Shown: positions 32,881 through 40,969, counted from the stretch's first letter. The stretch: 41,099 nt of DNA from Treponema sp. UBA6988 (GCA_002448445.1 DJYC01000049.1:24215-65313); one strand, 5' to 3'. Translations and numbers: made by a program. The notes: generated by a model from the sequence alone, not told the origin.

Positions 32881-34508
32881 TCTGTCACCTCTTCTGAACT
32901 TGTAAGAGAAGTTGATTCAACTTCAATTTCTGTATTTTCTGTGTAAGAGAAGTCGTCATCTTCAAGCAACTTTGCGTCGGCAGCTTCGATTCCCTTTACA
33001 GGCTGATTGCCCAAAGGAGCAACCTTGTCTGCTGCGGCTGCTGTTGCTTCACTTTCGTCTACACGCTTCTTTGCGTCTTCAATCTTCTTGAGAGCATCGG
33101 CCCTTGCCTTAGAGATTACATCGTAAAGGTTCTGGAATGTTTCCTTAGACTTCTTGAATTCTTCTACAGAAGCTTCCGGATTGTGTGAAGTGAACATCTT
33201 GTATCCTGTGCGGTACTGTTCTACACCTTCAACATAGTCATCCTTGCGGGAAATCTGAGCCTTTACGCTTTCTGCCTGGCGTTTTGCGTTGAATGCTGCG
33301 CGGCGTTCCTGTTCTGCGATTGAGCGGTATGCTGTATCCAAAACACGGGCAAAGCATGCGTCTGCAATATTTGCCTTCTGGAATGCCTGTTCACCTGTAA
33401 GTGAAGAAGCAGAAGAACCTGTTACCTCAGAAAGAAGGTCTGAACCCTTTGTATAGTTGCTCATGCTGTAAGAAGCATAGCCAAGCTCGTCAATAAGGTC
33501 TTTCTTTTCCTGAGCGGCAATGATTGTTGCCATTGCGCGGTAGCGGTTGTTAAGATCGCGGAGGGAAGCAGAAATGTCTACCTGTTCACCGCTTTCTACA
33601 ATAGCCTTGTTTGCGTTGTAGATTTTTTCTGCTGCGTCAAAGTCAGAAGTAAGCTCTTCCTCTGCACCAGCGTCAATTGCTTCCTGGCGGGACTTTTCTA
33701 CCTGCTCAAAGAGGCGCTTGTTGTTTGCAGGATAAGTAGCCGGGTCAACCTTTGTTGATGAGCTAAGACCTGCTGCGGCAAGAACCTTGTCAAAGTCTTC
33801 GTTTGCAGTCTTTGCCTTCTTATAGAAGTCTTCACCGGAATAAACGGCAGCCTTAGAAGATGAAAGTTCATCTACAAGAGCGGCACCTTCATCGTAGCTC
33901 TTTTTGTCTGATGATGAAACGTCAAGAGAGTCAATGCGGGCTTTCTTCTGCTTTGCTTCTGCGAGGGCTGCAAGACCCTTGTAGCGGGCGTCAAGGTCGT
34001 TAAGTGCCTGTGAAAGGTCTACCTTTTCTCCCTTTGCAACAGCAGCCTTTTCTGCCTTGTATTCCTCTTCTGCGGTCTTGAATGCCAACGGAGAAGATGT
34101 TTCCGCACCAGAAGAAATTGCCTGCTGGCGTGACTTTTCTACCTGGGCAAGAAGCTTCTTGTTGTTCTCTGGCCATTCATCGGGAGAGAGAGTCTTCTTT
34201 GTGGTAGTCGTAGTGGTGGTTGTGGTAGTCTTTGTTGAGCTGCCGTCACCAGCATTTGACGTGCCGGACTTGTTTGAACTGCTTGAACTGCTCTTTGTAG
34301 TAGTAGTCGTAGCAGACTTTTTGGTTGAATTCTTCGTTGTCTTAGAAGAATCTGTAGTGGTTGTTGTCTTAGAAGTTGTTGATGTGCTCTTTGTTGCAGT
34401 TGTCGCAGTTATCTGATTAGCGTCTTCTTTCTCGGTTGATTTACAACCTGCAAAAACGAACGCAACCGATGCAAGAACCGCAAACGCTGCACGTTTAGTT
34501 CTATTCAT
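32877..34508 (-). CDS. Lipoprotein with Thr-rich linker and internal duplication
   Basis: 543 residues. A lipobox (VFAGC, Cys near residue 22) is followed by a Thr/Ser/Lys stretch to about residue 110, with a run of about ten Thr. It has two copies of a helical module. Copy one opens WPENNKKLLAQVEKSRQQAI and copy two YPANNKRLFEQVEKSRQEAI, with matching ends (LNDLDARYKGLAALAEAKQKK and LRDLNNRYRAMATIIAAQEKK). A coiled C-terminal third and an acidic tail follow. It is anchored to a membrane, and the linker could span the periplasm. GGAGG lies five bases before the ATG. It is the first gene of an operon with the LysM protein. Confidence 0.85.
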   Translation of the reverse strand: MNRTKRAAFAVLASVAFVFAGCKSTEKEDANQITATTATKSTSTTSKTTTTTDSSKTTKNSTKKSATTTTTKSSSSSSNKSGTSNAGDGSSTKTTTTTTTTTTKKTLSPDEWPENNKKLLAQVEKSRQQAISSGAETSSPLAFKTAEEEYKAEKAAVAKGEKVDLSQALNDLDARYKGLAALAEAKQKKARIDSLDVSSSDKKSYDEGAALVDELSSSKAAVYSGEDFYKKAKTANEDFDKVLAAAGLSSSTKVDPATYPANNKRLFEQVEKSRQEAIDAGAEEELTSDFDAAEKIYNANKAIVESGEQVDISASLRDLNNRYRAMATIIAAQEKKDLIDELGYASYSMSNYTKGSDLLSEVTGSSASSLTGEQAFQKANIADACFARVLDTAYRSIAEQERRAAFNAKRQAESVKAQISRKDDYVEGVEQYRTGYKMFTSHNPEASVEEFKKSKETFQNLYDVISKARADALKKIEDAKKRVDESEATAAAADKVAPLGNQPVKGIEAADAKLLEDDDFSYTENTEIEVESTSLTSSEEVTE

Positions 34509-34556
34509 TTTTCCTCCAGATTTTACCTTATAAATTTTTATCGGAATATTTATTAA

Positions 34557-34585
34557 AGAATACTACACTTTTCTGATTATCGCAA
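34557..34585 (-). promoter_or_regulatory. Promoter of the lipoprotein-LysM operon
   Basis: Minus-strand TTGCGA (34580-34585), 17 bases and TATTCT (34557-34562). It predicts a leader of about 40 bases that includes the GGAGG site. I see nothing else in the 34509-34784 gap. Confidence 0.55.
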
Positions 34586-34784
34586 GAACAAAGATAAAAA
34601 TGTGTGCGATTTGCCCAAAATTCTTAAAAATAAGGGGTAAATTGTCGAAAATCTCAATGCAAATCAAACACAAAAAGATGTTTATGTTTAAGTCCTGTTA
34701 AGTAAATCTCCAAAATCTTAAGTTTTCGAGGTAACTTTGCCCTTAAACATGCAAAATCTTGAATTTTCTATTAAAGGAGCTTCT

Positions 34785-35009
34785 ATGGCAGATGATTTTA
34801 GCTTTGAAATCAAAAAAAGTTGCGGATCCATTTCTGAAAGCAAGGGCGGATGGAAACTTGAGCTGAACTACGTTTCTTGGGGCGGCAGGGACGCAAAGTA
34901 CGACCTTAGGTCATGGTCGCCCGACCACGTAAAGATGGGCAAAGGCATAACCCTTACGCCGGAAGAACTTTCTTCCCTAAAAAATCTTCTTAACACCATA
35001 GAAATATAA
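34785..35009 (+). CDS. PC4/YdbC-like ssDNA-binding protein
   Basis: 74 residues from the ATG at 34785, which has AAAGGAGC six bases upstream. The longer open frame to 34737 lacks a site. The sequence matches the bacterial PC4/p15 (YdbC) family: FEIKKSCGSISESKGGWKLE, LNYVSWGGRDAKYDLRSWSP and MGKGITLTPEELSSL. Family members bind single-stranded nucleic acid through a beta-sheet surface. The role here may be in transcription or DNA repair. A single gene with nothing co-transcribed. Confidence 0.9.
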   Translation: MADDFSFEIKKSCGSISESKGGWKLELNYVSWGGRDAKYDLRSWSPDHVKMGKGITLTPEELSSLKNLLNTIEI

Positions 35010-35029
35010 AATTTATCCACTCAAAGGGG

Positions 35030-35165
35030 GAAACAGTTTCCACGGACACTGCGCCTGTCGAAGCGCCCCCATTGCACACACCTCCCTTCGACTAAGCTCA
35101 GGGAGCGGCCGTCACCCTGACGCAGAGACGTCACCCTGAACTAGATTCAGGGTCTGTCATTCCCC
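35030..35165. repeat. Short palindromic intergenic repeats
   Basis: cccttcgactaagctcaggg and ccctgaactagattcaggg are hairpins separated by gtcaccctga words. The second resembles the tcattctgagcttgactcagaatc hairpin at 2692-2715. Confidence 0.6.
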
Positions 35166-35172
35166 AACATCC

Positions 35173-35201
35173 TTGACAAAATTTCTTCATGCCAATAGCT
35201 T
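35173..35201 (+). promoter_or_regulatory. Promoter of the SH3 protein gene, leaderless
   Basis: A perfect TTGACA (35173-35178), 17 bases and a weak TAGCTT (35196-35201), with six bases to the ATG at 35208. There is no ribosome site. Confidence 0.55.
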
Positions 35202-35207
35202 AAAGAT

Positions 35208-36176
35208 ATGAAAAAAATCTTTTTGCTTTCTATAATACTCTTCTGCACGCTTTCCCTTGCCTTTGCGGACACAAGCCGCTTCTTTAAGGGCAAAAAAATC
35301 ATCCCAAAAATGTATGTCACCGCAGAAGACGGACTTCGCGTAAGGGACAAGCCAAACCTTGGCTCCAACAAGATTTGTGGCCTTAGCTACCGAATCCCGG
35401 TAAAAATCATTGCAATAGGAAAAGAGGCTACCATAGACGGCATTACAGCCCCCTGGGTGGAAATCCTTATCCCCCGCTACGAGTGGAAGGGCAAGAAGCC
35501 AGAATTCGGCTGGGTCTTTGGGGGATATCTGTCGGAAGAAAAGCCAAAATTCATTGAGCCAAAGAACGCAAAAGAACTGTCTGAATACCTTTCCAGCTTT
35601 ATGTCCTGGGGCTTTTATGACAAATACAGCGAATGGATAGGCTTTATGCACTTTTACGCGGACGGAAGCTTTTCAGAGATTCATCCTTCACCGGAAGACC
35701 CCGGCTACAACAAAAAAGACAGCAGTTGGAGCGACGGTTCAAAGTGGTACGGCACATGGAAGGCCTTGGACAAAAATACTTTTTCCGTTTCCGCAAAAAA
35801 CAAAGACAGCGGAGAAGAAAGGACAAGGACTGTAACCCTAACAGCCATAACCGATGTCTGGTGGAGCGAGGCAAACACAGGAAACAGCGGAAGCTCTATG
35901 TTCGACCCAAAACCAGTCGACGGAGTAGCCCATCATGAAATAAAGACCATGAGGGACGCTTCCATCTTAAAGTCAAAAGGGGCGTACCTTGACGACTATT
36001 GGGGCCCCATATACCCCAACAGAAGTTATGATGATGAAAACTACACAATTCCAACGGATCTGGAAAGAAAATATATAGAAGCAGGAATTGACGTCTATTA
36101 TGACAGCGACCAATTCAACTCCTACTGGGACCCTATAATTGCCGAACACCAAAAAAGAGCCGACCTGATGAAATAA
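35208..36176 (+). CDS. Secreted SH3-like protein, unknown function
   Basis: 322 residues. A signal peptide (to about residue 20, LAFAD) is followed by an SH3b-like domain at about 34-108 (VTAEDGLRVRDKPNLGSNKI, then FGWVFGGYLSEE). A second part at about 120-220 looks like a lipocalin-type 'format' domain (GFMHFYADGSFSEI, WYGTWKALDKNTFSVSAK). The C-terminal 100 residues are Tyr/Asp-rich and unknown. It is periplasmic by inference. It shares the SH3b fold with the 150-residue protein at 10316 but is otherwise different. A single gene. Confidence 0.82.
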   Translation: MKKIFLLSIILFCTLSLAFADTSRFFKGKKIIPKMYVTAEDGLRVRDKPNLGSNKICGLSYRIPVKIIAIGKEATIDGITAPWVEILIPRYEWKGKKPEFGWVFGGYLSEEKPKFIEPKNAKELSEYLSSFMSWGFYDKYSEWIGFMHFYADGSFSEIHPSPEDPGYNKKDSSWSDGSKWYGTWKALDKNTFSVSAKNKDSGEERTRTVTLTAITDVWWSEANTGNSGSSMFDPKPVDGVAHHEIKTMRDASILKSKGAYLDDYWGPIYPNRSYDDENYTIPTDLERKYIEAGIDVYYDSDQFNSYWDPIIAEHQKRADLMK

Positions 36177-36226
36177 AAAGCCAAAGAGACTTTTGAAACT
36201 GTCCTATTTTCTAACTGGCAGCGCTA

Positions 36227-36235
36227 TGCTATAAT
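36227..36235 (+). promoter_or_regulatory. pyrF extended -10 promoter, leaderless
   Basis: TGCTATAAT (36227-36235) with seven bases (cgcagct) to the ATG at 36243. No good -35 and no ribosome site. Confidence 0.7.
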
Positions 36236-36242
36236 CGCAGCT

Positions 36243-37160
36243 ATGAAACACAATATGCAGATTTTACAGGAAGCGGCGGCAAAACTTGGTCCGCTTTGCG
36301 TGGGACTGGACACAGATCCGTCTTATATTCCCCAGTGTGCGGCCAAGGAATTTGGCTCTGCGGCACAGGCGGTTCTTGCCTATAATAAGGAAATAATCAG
36401 CAGGGTAAAAAGCGCTGGTTCTGCCTGCTGCTTTAAGATTCAGATTGCCTACTACGAAGCCATGGGGCTTGAAGGGCTTAAGGTTTACGCAGAAACCCTC
36501 CGCCAAGTAAAAAAGGCTGGCTTTATTGCCATAAGCGACATTAAGCGTGGAGACATTGCGGCTTCTGCAGATGCCTATGCAAAGGGGCATTTTTCCGGCG
36601 ACTTTGAAACAGACATCATAACAGTTAACCCCTACATGGGCTTTGAAACCTTAAACCCCTTTACTGCCTGGTGCAATTCCAAGGGCAAGGGCATATTCGT
36701 ACTTTTTAGGACAAGCAACCCCGGCATGACGGACCTTGAAGGACAGGAACTTAAATCGGGCGGTCTTTTGCTGGACAGAGTAGGATGCGAGCTTAACAGG
36801 CTGGAAAAAGAATTTAAGGCAACAGATGAATTTGCGTCCCAAACTTGCAGTCCAGTGGGTGCGGTTGTTGGCTGCACAAACGAGGACAATGCGGCAGAAC
36901 TTAGGGCAAGGCATCCTGAAATCTTCTTCCTTATTCCGGGCTACGGTGCTCAGGGAGGCGGTGCAAAGCTTGCGGCTACACTTCTTAAAAATGCTGGCGG
37001 AACGGTTAACTCTTCCCGCGGAATTTTGTGCGCCTGGAAAAAGTCAGAGACCTGTCTGCAAAAGGAAAAGGATGGAACTCTTAGCATAGACGACTTGGCG
37101 GACGCGGCAGGAGAAGCTGCCCTGGAAGCAAAGAAAGACCTTCTTGGCGCAATGTGCTAA
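36243..37160 (+). CDS. pyrF: Orotidine 5'-phosphate decarboxylase, type 2
   Basis: Converts OMP to UMP, the last step of UMP synthesis. 305 residues, as for the longer type 2 family. CVGLDTDPSYIP is at the N-terminus, FKIQIAYYEAMG near 65 and the catalytic SDIKRGDIAASADAY near 100, with TVNPYMGFETLNPF, FRTSNPGM and PVGAVVGCT downstream, then FLIPGYGAQGGGA. It stands alone; no other pyr gene is adjacent. Translation appears leaderless. After the stop, a perfect 11-base-pair hairpin (37201-37232) lacks a T-run. Confidence 0.95.
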   Translation: MKHNMQILQEAAAKLGPLCVGLDTDPSYIPQCAAKEFGSAAQAVLAYNKEIISRVKSAGSACCFKIQIAYYEAMGLEGLKVYAETLRQVKKAGFIAISDIKRGDIAASADAYAKGHFSGDFETDIITVNPYMGFETLNPFTAWCNSKGKGIFVLFRTSNPGMTDLEGQELKSGGLLLDRVGCELNRLEKEFKATDEFASQTCSPVGAVVGCTNEDNAAELRARHPEIFFLIPGYGAQGGGAKLAATLLKNAGGTVNSSRGILCAWKKSETCLQKEKDGTLSIDDLADAAGEAALEAKKDLLGAMC

Positions 37161-37273
37161 TATTAGTGCAGGCTGCTAACACACGCGCCACGTGCTAACA
37201 CAAATGACGCTTTCCAACACCAGCGTCATTTGCCCAGCTTGGCGCAATGTGCCAACGGCCAAGCCACTAGGAA

Positions 37274-37394
37274 TCAAGGCACATCTTCTTCTGCAATGCC
37301 TTTTTGAACAAAATATTCAATCGCAGAATCTGTCTTTTCCTTTGTTTCCAAATCAAACCTAAGGCCATTCTGCTTTAGAATGGAAATTTTATTT
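37274..37394 (-). other. Frame-shifted tail of the LRR-like gene or fragment of another gene
   Basis: In the -1 frame relative to the gene at 37375, an open stretch reads NKISILKQNGLRFDLETKEK and then 20 more residues to EEDVP and a stop. It begins after a TAA that sits next to the run AAAATTT where the main frame ends (KIKFPF). Joining the frames at that run would extend the protein by about 38 residues. It may be a recent frameshift, ribosomal slippage or a truncated neighbour. Confidence 0.5.
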
Positions 37395-38208
37395 TACTCC
37401 GCTTATCAATGACCATCTGGTTAAATTTTTCAAGGTACTTTTTAAATCTTTCATCATCCTTGCCCTTTACAAAGGTCTTAATTCCCTTGCAAGGAAAAAT
37501 ATAAAGGCTTTCACTTCCATTGTCTAGTATTGAACCGGTTGTATAAGGAAGGGTTGCTTTTCCTTTTAAGGAATCCAGGAAGCAGGCAAGCAAGTCCGCC
37601 AACTCTTCCATTGTAAATTGGCGGGGGTTCAGGTCAAGATTCTTAATAGAGGTTTCGCCCAATACTTTATAATCACCATCAAGCAAAGAAGCCCACCAGC
37701 CAAAATATTCTATATGTGTTTCTTTTAATTTTTTAAAGCTTTCCAAATAAATATTTTTATCTGCATTACTAGCCTCGCACCCAAAGGCAAAATACTTTAG
37801 GCTCTGGCACTTTTCAATACCGTCTATATTATGCAATTTGGAAAAGTTATAAATGCAAAGGCCTTTTAGCTTTTTGTTATTCTCCATATTCCACAGCTTC
37901 TGAACTTTTGTATTGTAAAAGAAAATTAAAAATTCAACCGATTGCAATTTTTCAAGAACGTCAAGATTGGTCAGTTTTTTATTCTTCCAAAAAGAAATAA
38001 CTTCAAACTGGCTGGCATAATGTTCAACAAAATGAGCAAGCGTATCATCTTGCAAACCAGAAATAGCAATTGACTTTGCATCCGAAAAATTCTTAATGCT
38101 GTCTATTTGCTCAATTGAAATTTGCCCGCCATCCACTTTTTTTTGCCGCAAGTCCAAATCATAGTTTTCAAAAGGAGCGTCTTCAAAATTATCTACAGAA
38201 AACTTCAT
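37375..38208 (-). CDS. Leucine-rich-repeat-like cytoplasmic protein
   Basis: From the ATG at 38208, with GGAG eight bases upstream, the protein has 277 residues. There is no signal peptide. The centre shows LRR-like spacing of Leu/Ile/Asn (LTNLDVLEKLQSVEFLIFFY, KKLKGLCIYNFSKLHNIDGI, CQSLKYFAFGCEAS). The C-terminal part is basic (KKYLEKFNQMVIDKRSK). The reading frame ends at a run of A and T, and a plausible continuation lies in another frame. It follows a lipoprotein gene by 14 bases. The function is unknown; the pattern is like secretion-system immunity or accessory proteins, but that is speculative. Confidence 0.7.
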   Translation of the reverse strand: MKFSVDNFEDAPFENYDLDLRQKKVDGGQISIEQIDSIKNFSDAKSIAISGLQDDTLAHFVEHYASQFEVISFWKNKKLTNLDVLEKLQSVEFLIFFYNTKVQKLWNMENNKKLKGLCIYNFSKLHNIDGIEKCQSLKYFAFGCEASNADKNIYLESFKKLKETHIEYFGWWASLLDGDYKVLGETSIKNLDLNPRQFTMEELADLLACFLDSLKGKATLPYTTGSILDNGSESLYIFPCKGIKTFVKGKDDERFKKYLEKFNQMVIDKRSKIKFPF

Positions 38209-38222
38209 GTTTTTCTCCAAGG

Positions 38223-38558
38223 CTAATCTTCGCACAGAACTTTTGCAGATTCAAAATTTCCACCATCATCAAAATTAACTGCCAAGACCCAAACAGTAAA
38301 AAAGTCTTCTGATTTTAAAAAGTAATCAACTTCATTATCAGCAACCCTTCCTTCCAGTTTAGGCTTTCCAAGCAAATTAAATATTTGCTGTCTGTTTGGT
38401 TTTTCTTTGTTAAGTTTTTCTATAAGCGAATCCGTCATGCAGTAGCGATTCTTTTCTTTTAGCCACTGTTCTTGGCTGAACGGGATTTGTTTTTTTGTAC
38501 ACGAAAAGAAACACATGCAGCAAATGGCCAGCAATAAGAAAAGTTTTTCGTTTTTCAA
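38223..38558 (-). CDS. Small lipoprotein, SmpA/BamE-like size
   Basis: 111 residues from a TTG at 38558, which has AGGAG eight bases upstream. The signal ends in the lipobox FFSC (Cys near residue 20). The mature part (DSLIEKLNKEKPNRQQIFNL, LGKPKLEGRVADNEVDYFLK) has the pattern of SmpA/BamE-type small lipoproteins, in which a helix pair and a sheet act in envelope assembly. The match is by eye and low in detail. It is co-transcribed with the LRR-like gene. Confidence 0.7.
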   Translation of the reverse strand: MKNEKLFLLLAICCMCFFSCTKKQIPFSQEQWLKEKNRYCMTDSLIEKLNKEKPNRQQIFNLLGKPKLEGRVADNEVDYFLKSEDFFTVWVLAVNFDDGGNFESAKVLCED

Positions 38559-38603
38559 TTTTTTTCTCCTGCAAGAAATGCAGCGGCATACTATGTTAGG
38601 TTA

Positions 38604-38816
38604 TTATTTATTTACAAAATACAATATAACATTTACAAGATGGTATATAAATATTATTGTTCCGGCTACTATAAGAAAGACACCTCTTTTTTTATTTTGC
38701 AATTTTTCATTCTTTGTAAAAACACTGTAAAAGCCAAAACTTAGGCAAAAAACGCCAAGGAAGCACATTACAAAACTGTTTATTAATTCCCCGAACAATT
38801 GATACTGACCTTTCAT
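38604..38816 (-). CDS. Small two-helix membrane protein
   Basis: 70 residues from the ATG at 38816, where GGGG lies seven bases upstream; the in-frame ATG at 38822 is too close to the site. Two hydrophobic helices (FVMCFLGVFCLSFGFYSVF and GVFLIVAGTIIFIYHLVNVI) flank a basic loop. No family recognised. Confidence 0.6.
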   Translation of the reverse strand: MKGQYQLFGELINSFVMCFLGVFCLSFGFYSVFTKNEKLQNKKRGVFLIVAGTIIFIYHLVNVILYFVNK

Positions 38817-38861
38817 AAACATTCCCCAGATTTTTTATAACTTGCGCAAAATATTTTAAAA

Positions 38862-38899
38862 GATATAACATTTGCAGCATCTTGCACAAGAGGAAATAT
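38862..38899. repeat. Short diverged repeat, copy 1
   Basis: tataacatttgcagcatctt and gcacaagaggaaatatt match, with about eight changes, tatagcatttacggtatctt and gtacagaagcaaatatt at 40816-40854. The rest of 38900-39060 holds nothing I can name. Confidence 0.45.
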
Positions 38900-39063
38900 T
38901 ATGCTGTCGCGAAAATCAATTTTCTGCCTCTTTAGCATAGGAAAAATAAAAGAAACCGATTTTCACTGCGTATTCTTTTTAATTGCCTGTCACCACATTT
39001 TATAAAAATTAATTTCCGTGTTTTTCTGTGGAAGGCTAATTATAACCTTCCGCAGAAATCAAT

Positions 39064-39489
39064 CTAAAGGTCAATATATTCTTTTGGTTTAAAGTTGTCT
39101 GCCATGGTCCAGGTACAGGCCTTTCCATTTTTCATCTTGAAAATCTTCAAAAAACCCTTAACTTCTTCCTTTGACTTTCCCCAGTTCTTAATGAAGGCAC
39201 GCGAAGGGTGATTGTAGATTTCCTCAAAAAGTTCGTCGCTTTGGTCAAGCTCAAATTTTCCAGACACGCGGACCTGTGTACCTTTGCACTGAAAACAAAT
39301 TTCAGCATTTGGGTTTGACACAAGCTGCTTGTAAAGGTCCTTAAAAGTTCCTGTGTGAAAAATAATTCCGTCCTCGCAAGCCTTGAACATAAGAATTCCG
39401 CGGACACGGGGAAATCCATTTTCATCAACAGTCGCAAGATGCATCACGGGATTTTCATTCATCATCTTAAACAATTCTTCTTTTGTCAT
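39064..39489 (-). CDS. Pyridoxamine 5'-phosphate oxidase-like FMN-binding protein
   Basis: A 141-residue cytoplasmic split-barrel protein of the general-stress/PNPOx-like group. The pattern MHLATVDENGFPRVRGILMF, IIFHTGTFKDLYKQLVSNPN and AEICFQCKGTQVRVSGKFEL is typical: small enzymes or flavin stores, not the vitamin B6 enzyme itself. A GGAGG site precedes the ATG. It lies 85 bases downstream of an AraC-type regulator on the same strand, which may control it. Confidence 0.9.
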   Translation of the reverse strand: MTKEELFKMMNENPVMHLATVDENGFPRVRGILMFKACEDGIIFHTGTFKDLYKQLVSNPNAEICFQCKGTQVRVSGKFELDQSDELFEEIYNHPSRAFIKNWGKSKEEVKGFLKIFKMKNGKACTWTMADNFKPKEYIDL

Positions 39490-39574
39490 AATTCACCTCC
39501 AGTAATTTAAAATAATACACATATTTAAAATCTATTCTTTTAAAAATCGCTCAATAATTTGCAAATTTGAATTA

Positions 39575-40444
39575 TTAAAGATTATATTTTTCCCTGTACT
39601 CACTTGGGCTCATATTGTATTCTTTGTGGAAGGCTGCCGAAAAATGTGAAAGTGAAGAAAAGCCGCATTGAACTGCTATTTCAGAGACAGAAAAATCATT
39701 TCTCCGCAAAAGGTTCAGGGATTTATTCAAGCGGACGCTATTGAGATAATTTTTTGGGGATGCGCCGACTTCTTTTGTAAAGAGCCTGTTAAAATTTGAA
39801 ACAGACATATTGGCATTCTTTGCAAGGTCTGAAACTGAAATTTTTTCACCACAATGAAGTTCAATAAAGGTCTGAACCCTGCCAATTCTTTCATTTGTTG
39901 AAACAGAACGCATGTCATAATTTTCCCCAAGAAGACTTCGGATAATCCAGTGGGTCAAAAGTTTTGTCTGGCATCCAAGTGTGATTTTAGCGTTCTTCAT
40001 GTTCTTTGATGACTCAAAAGCAAAAAGGTGGAGCATTTTTAAAACATCATGGCAAATCAAAAACTGGTGGCCCTTATATTCTGGAATTTTATCCTGATAC
40101 AAAAGGAACTGACTTTCAAAATATTCTTTTTCAATCATGATTGTGTAATAATTTGGAAAGTCAACGCCCTTGTCTTCGTGAGGAACACCGGGAGAAATAA
40201 TTGTTGCAAGGTAATAATTTCTTTTTAGTTCGATTCTTGGCGCAGTTAAAAAATCATCAGTTCCAAATTCAATTATAATCATATATGAAGGATGAGCATG
40301 TTTTTCTTTTACAGCAAATTCACAAAATCCCATTGACTGAATAAAAAGGGCAAAATTCTTATGAACATAGCAGTCAACATTTTTTAAGTTTGATTCTGTA
40401 ATAGATTCCCCGACAAGTTTTTTAATTATCTCCATATTTTTCAT
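39575..40444 (-). CDS. AraC-family transcriptional regulator
   Basis: 289 residues. The N-terminal part (about 1-185) is a cupin-like sensor. The C-terminal AraC domain at about 190-286 has two helix-turn-helix units (ISVSDLAKNANMSVSNFNRL and FSVSEIAVQCGFSSLSHFSA) and the signature DNA-binding end FHKEYNMSPSEYREKY. The ligand is unknown. The promoter has TGCTATAAT 21 bases before the ATG, with a TAAGGTAG ribosome site, so it has a short conventional leader. It probably regulates the PNPOx-like gene beside it or itself. Confidence 0.92.
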   Translation of the reverse strand: MKNMEIIKKLVGESITESNLKNVDCYVHKNFALFIQSMGFCEFAVKEKHAHPSYMIIIEFGTDDFLTAPRIELKRNYYLATIISPGVPHEDKGVDFPNYYTIMIEKEYFESQFLLYQDKIPEYKGHQFLICHDVLKMLHLFAFESSKNMKNAKITLGCQTKLLTHWIIRSLLGENYDMRSVSTNERIGRVQTFIELHCGEKISVSDLAKNANMSVSNFNRLFTKEVGASPKNYLNSVRLNKSLNLLRRNDFSVSEIAVQCGFSSLSHFSAAFHKEYNMSPSEYREKYNL

Positions 40445-40465
40445 GCTACTACCTTACCCTATTTG

Positions 40466-40474
40466 ATTATAGCA
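40466..40474 (-). promoter_or_regulatory. AraC-regulator promoter
   Basis: Minus-strand TGCTATAAT (40466-40474). The leader of about 15 bases contains TAAGGTAG (near 40449-40456). Confidence 0.65.
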
Positions 40475-40517
40475 CTGTTCGCAAATTTAAAAAAGCCTAC
40501 GCCGCCATGTAGGTAAG

Positions 40518-40766
40518 AAGGTAAGTGCGAATATAGATGAAACTTGGGAAGTATTAATCTAACTGCGGAAGCACTTCCATTCCCGGCTGAAAACGCGTCA
40601 AAAAAGCCGAGCGCAGATATAAGGTATCAGACTCCCTTCGGGGCTTGAAGCTACGCTGCCGGGTTCGCACCGCGCAAATGCTTTTTTGCCGCGTTTTCAG
40701 CCTACATTCCAGTGCTTCCGCACATTGCTTTGCTACATTGCATTCCATGTTCGTTGCACTTACCTT
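40518..40766. repeat. Large imperfect inverted repeat
   Basis: The arms are 40518-40606 and 40679-40766. Matching blocks in order are aaggtaagtgc, tgcggaagcact, and ggctgaaaacgcg(t/g)caaaaaagc. The loop is about 70 bases and is GC-rich. The open frame here is a by-product of the repeat. No gene is apparent in 40445-41099. Confidence 0.75.
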
Positions 40767-40815
40767 CTGCAAGTTCTGGAAAAAGAAAAAATTATGCTGG
40801 ATACTTTTGCATACA

Positions 40816-40854
40816 ATATAGCATTTACGGTATCTTGTACAGAAGCAAATATTT
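40816..40854. repeat. Short diverged repeat, copy 2
   Basis: The counterpart of 38862-38899. A hairpin gatgccgaa/ttcggcat follows at 40863-40886, like the interior words of the MITE at 2662. Confidence 0.45.
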
Positions 40855-40969
40855 TGTAAACAGATGCCGAAACAAGTTCGGCATGACAGTTTTTTATTCT
40901 CCTACGAAGCCCACCATTCTCCAAAGAGAAAATGCCTCCCCCAGCCTACCTCTTCCTTGCCAACAAATA

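Noticed and set aside
34057..34416. A Val-rich plus-strand frame
   Set aside because: It is the complement of the Thr/Ser-rich linker of the lipoprotein gene.
40606..40680. A tRNA-like fold in the loop of the large inverted repeat (ccgggttcgca word)
   Set aside because: No acceptor stem or anticodon arm can be drawn.
40554..40772. A 72-codon minus-strand frame
   Set aside because: It lies wholly inside the large inverted repeat and has no start signals.
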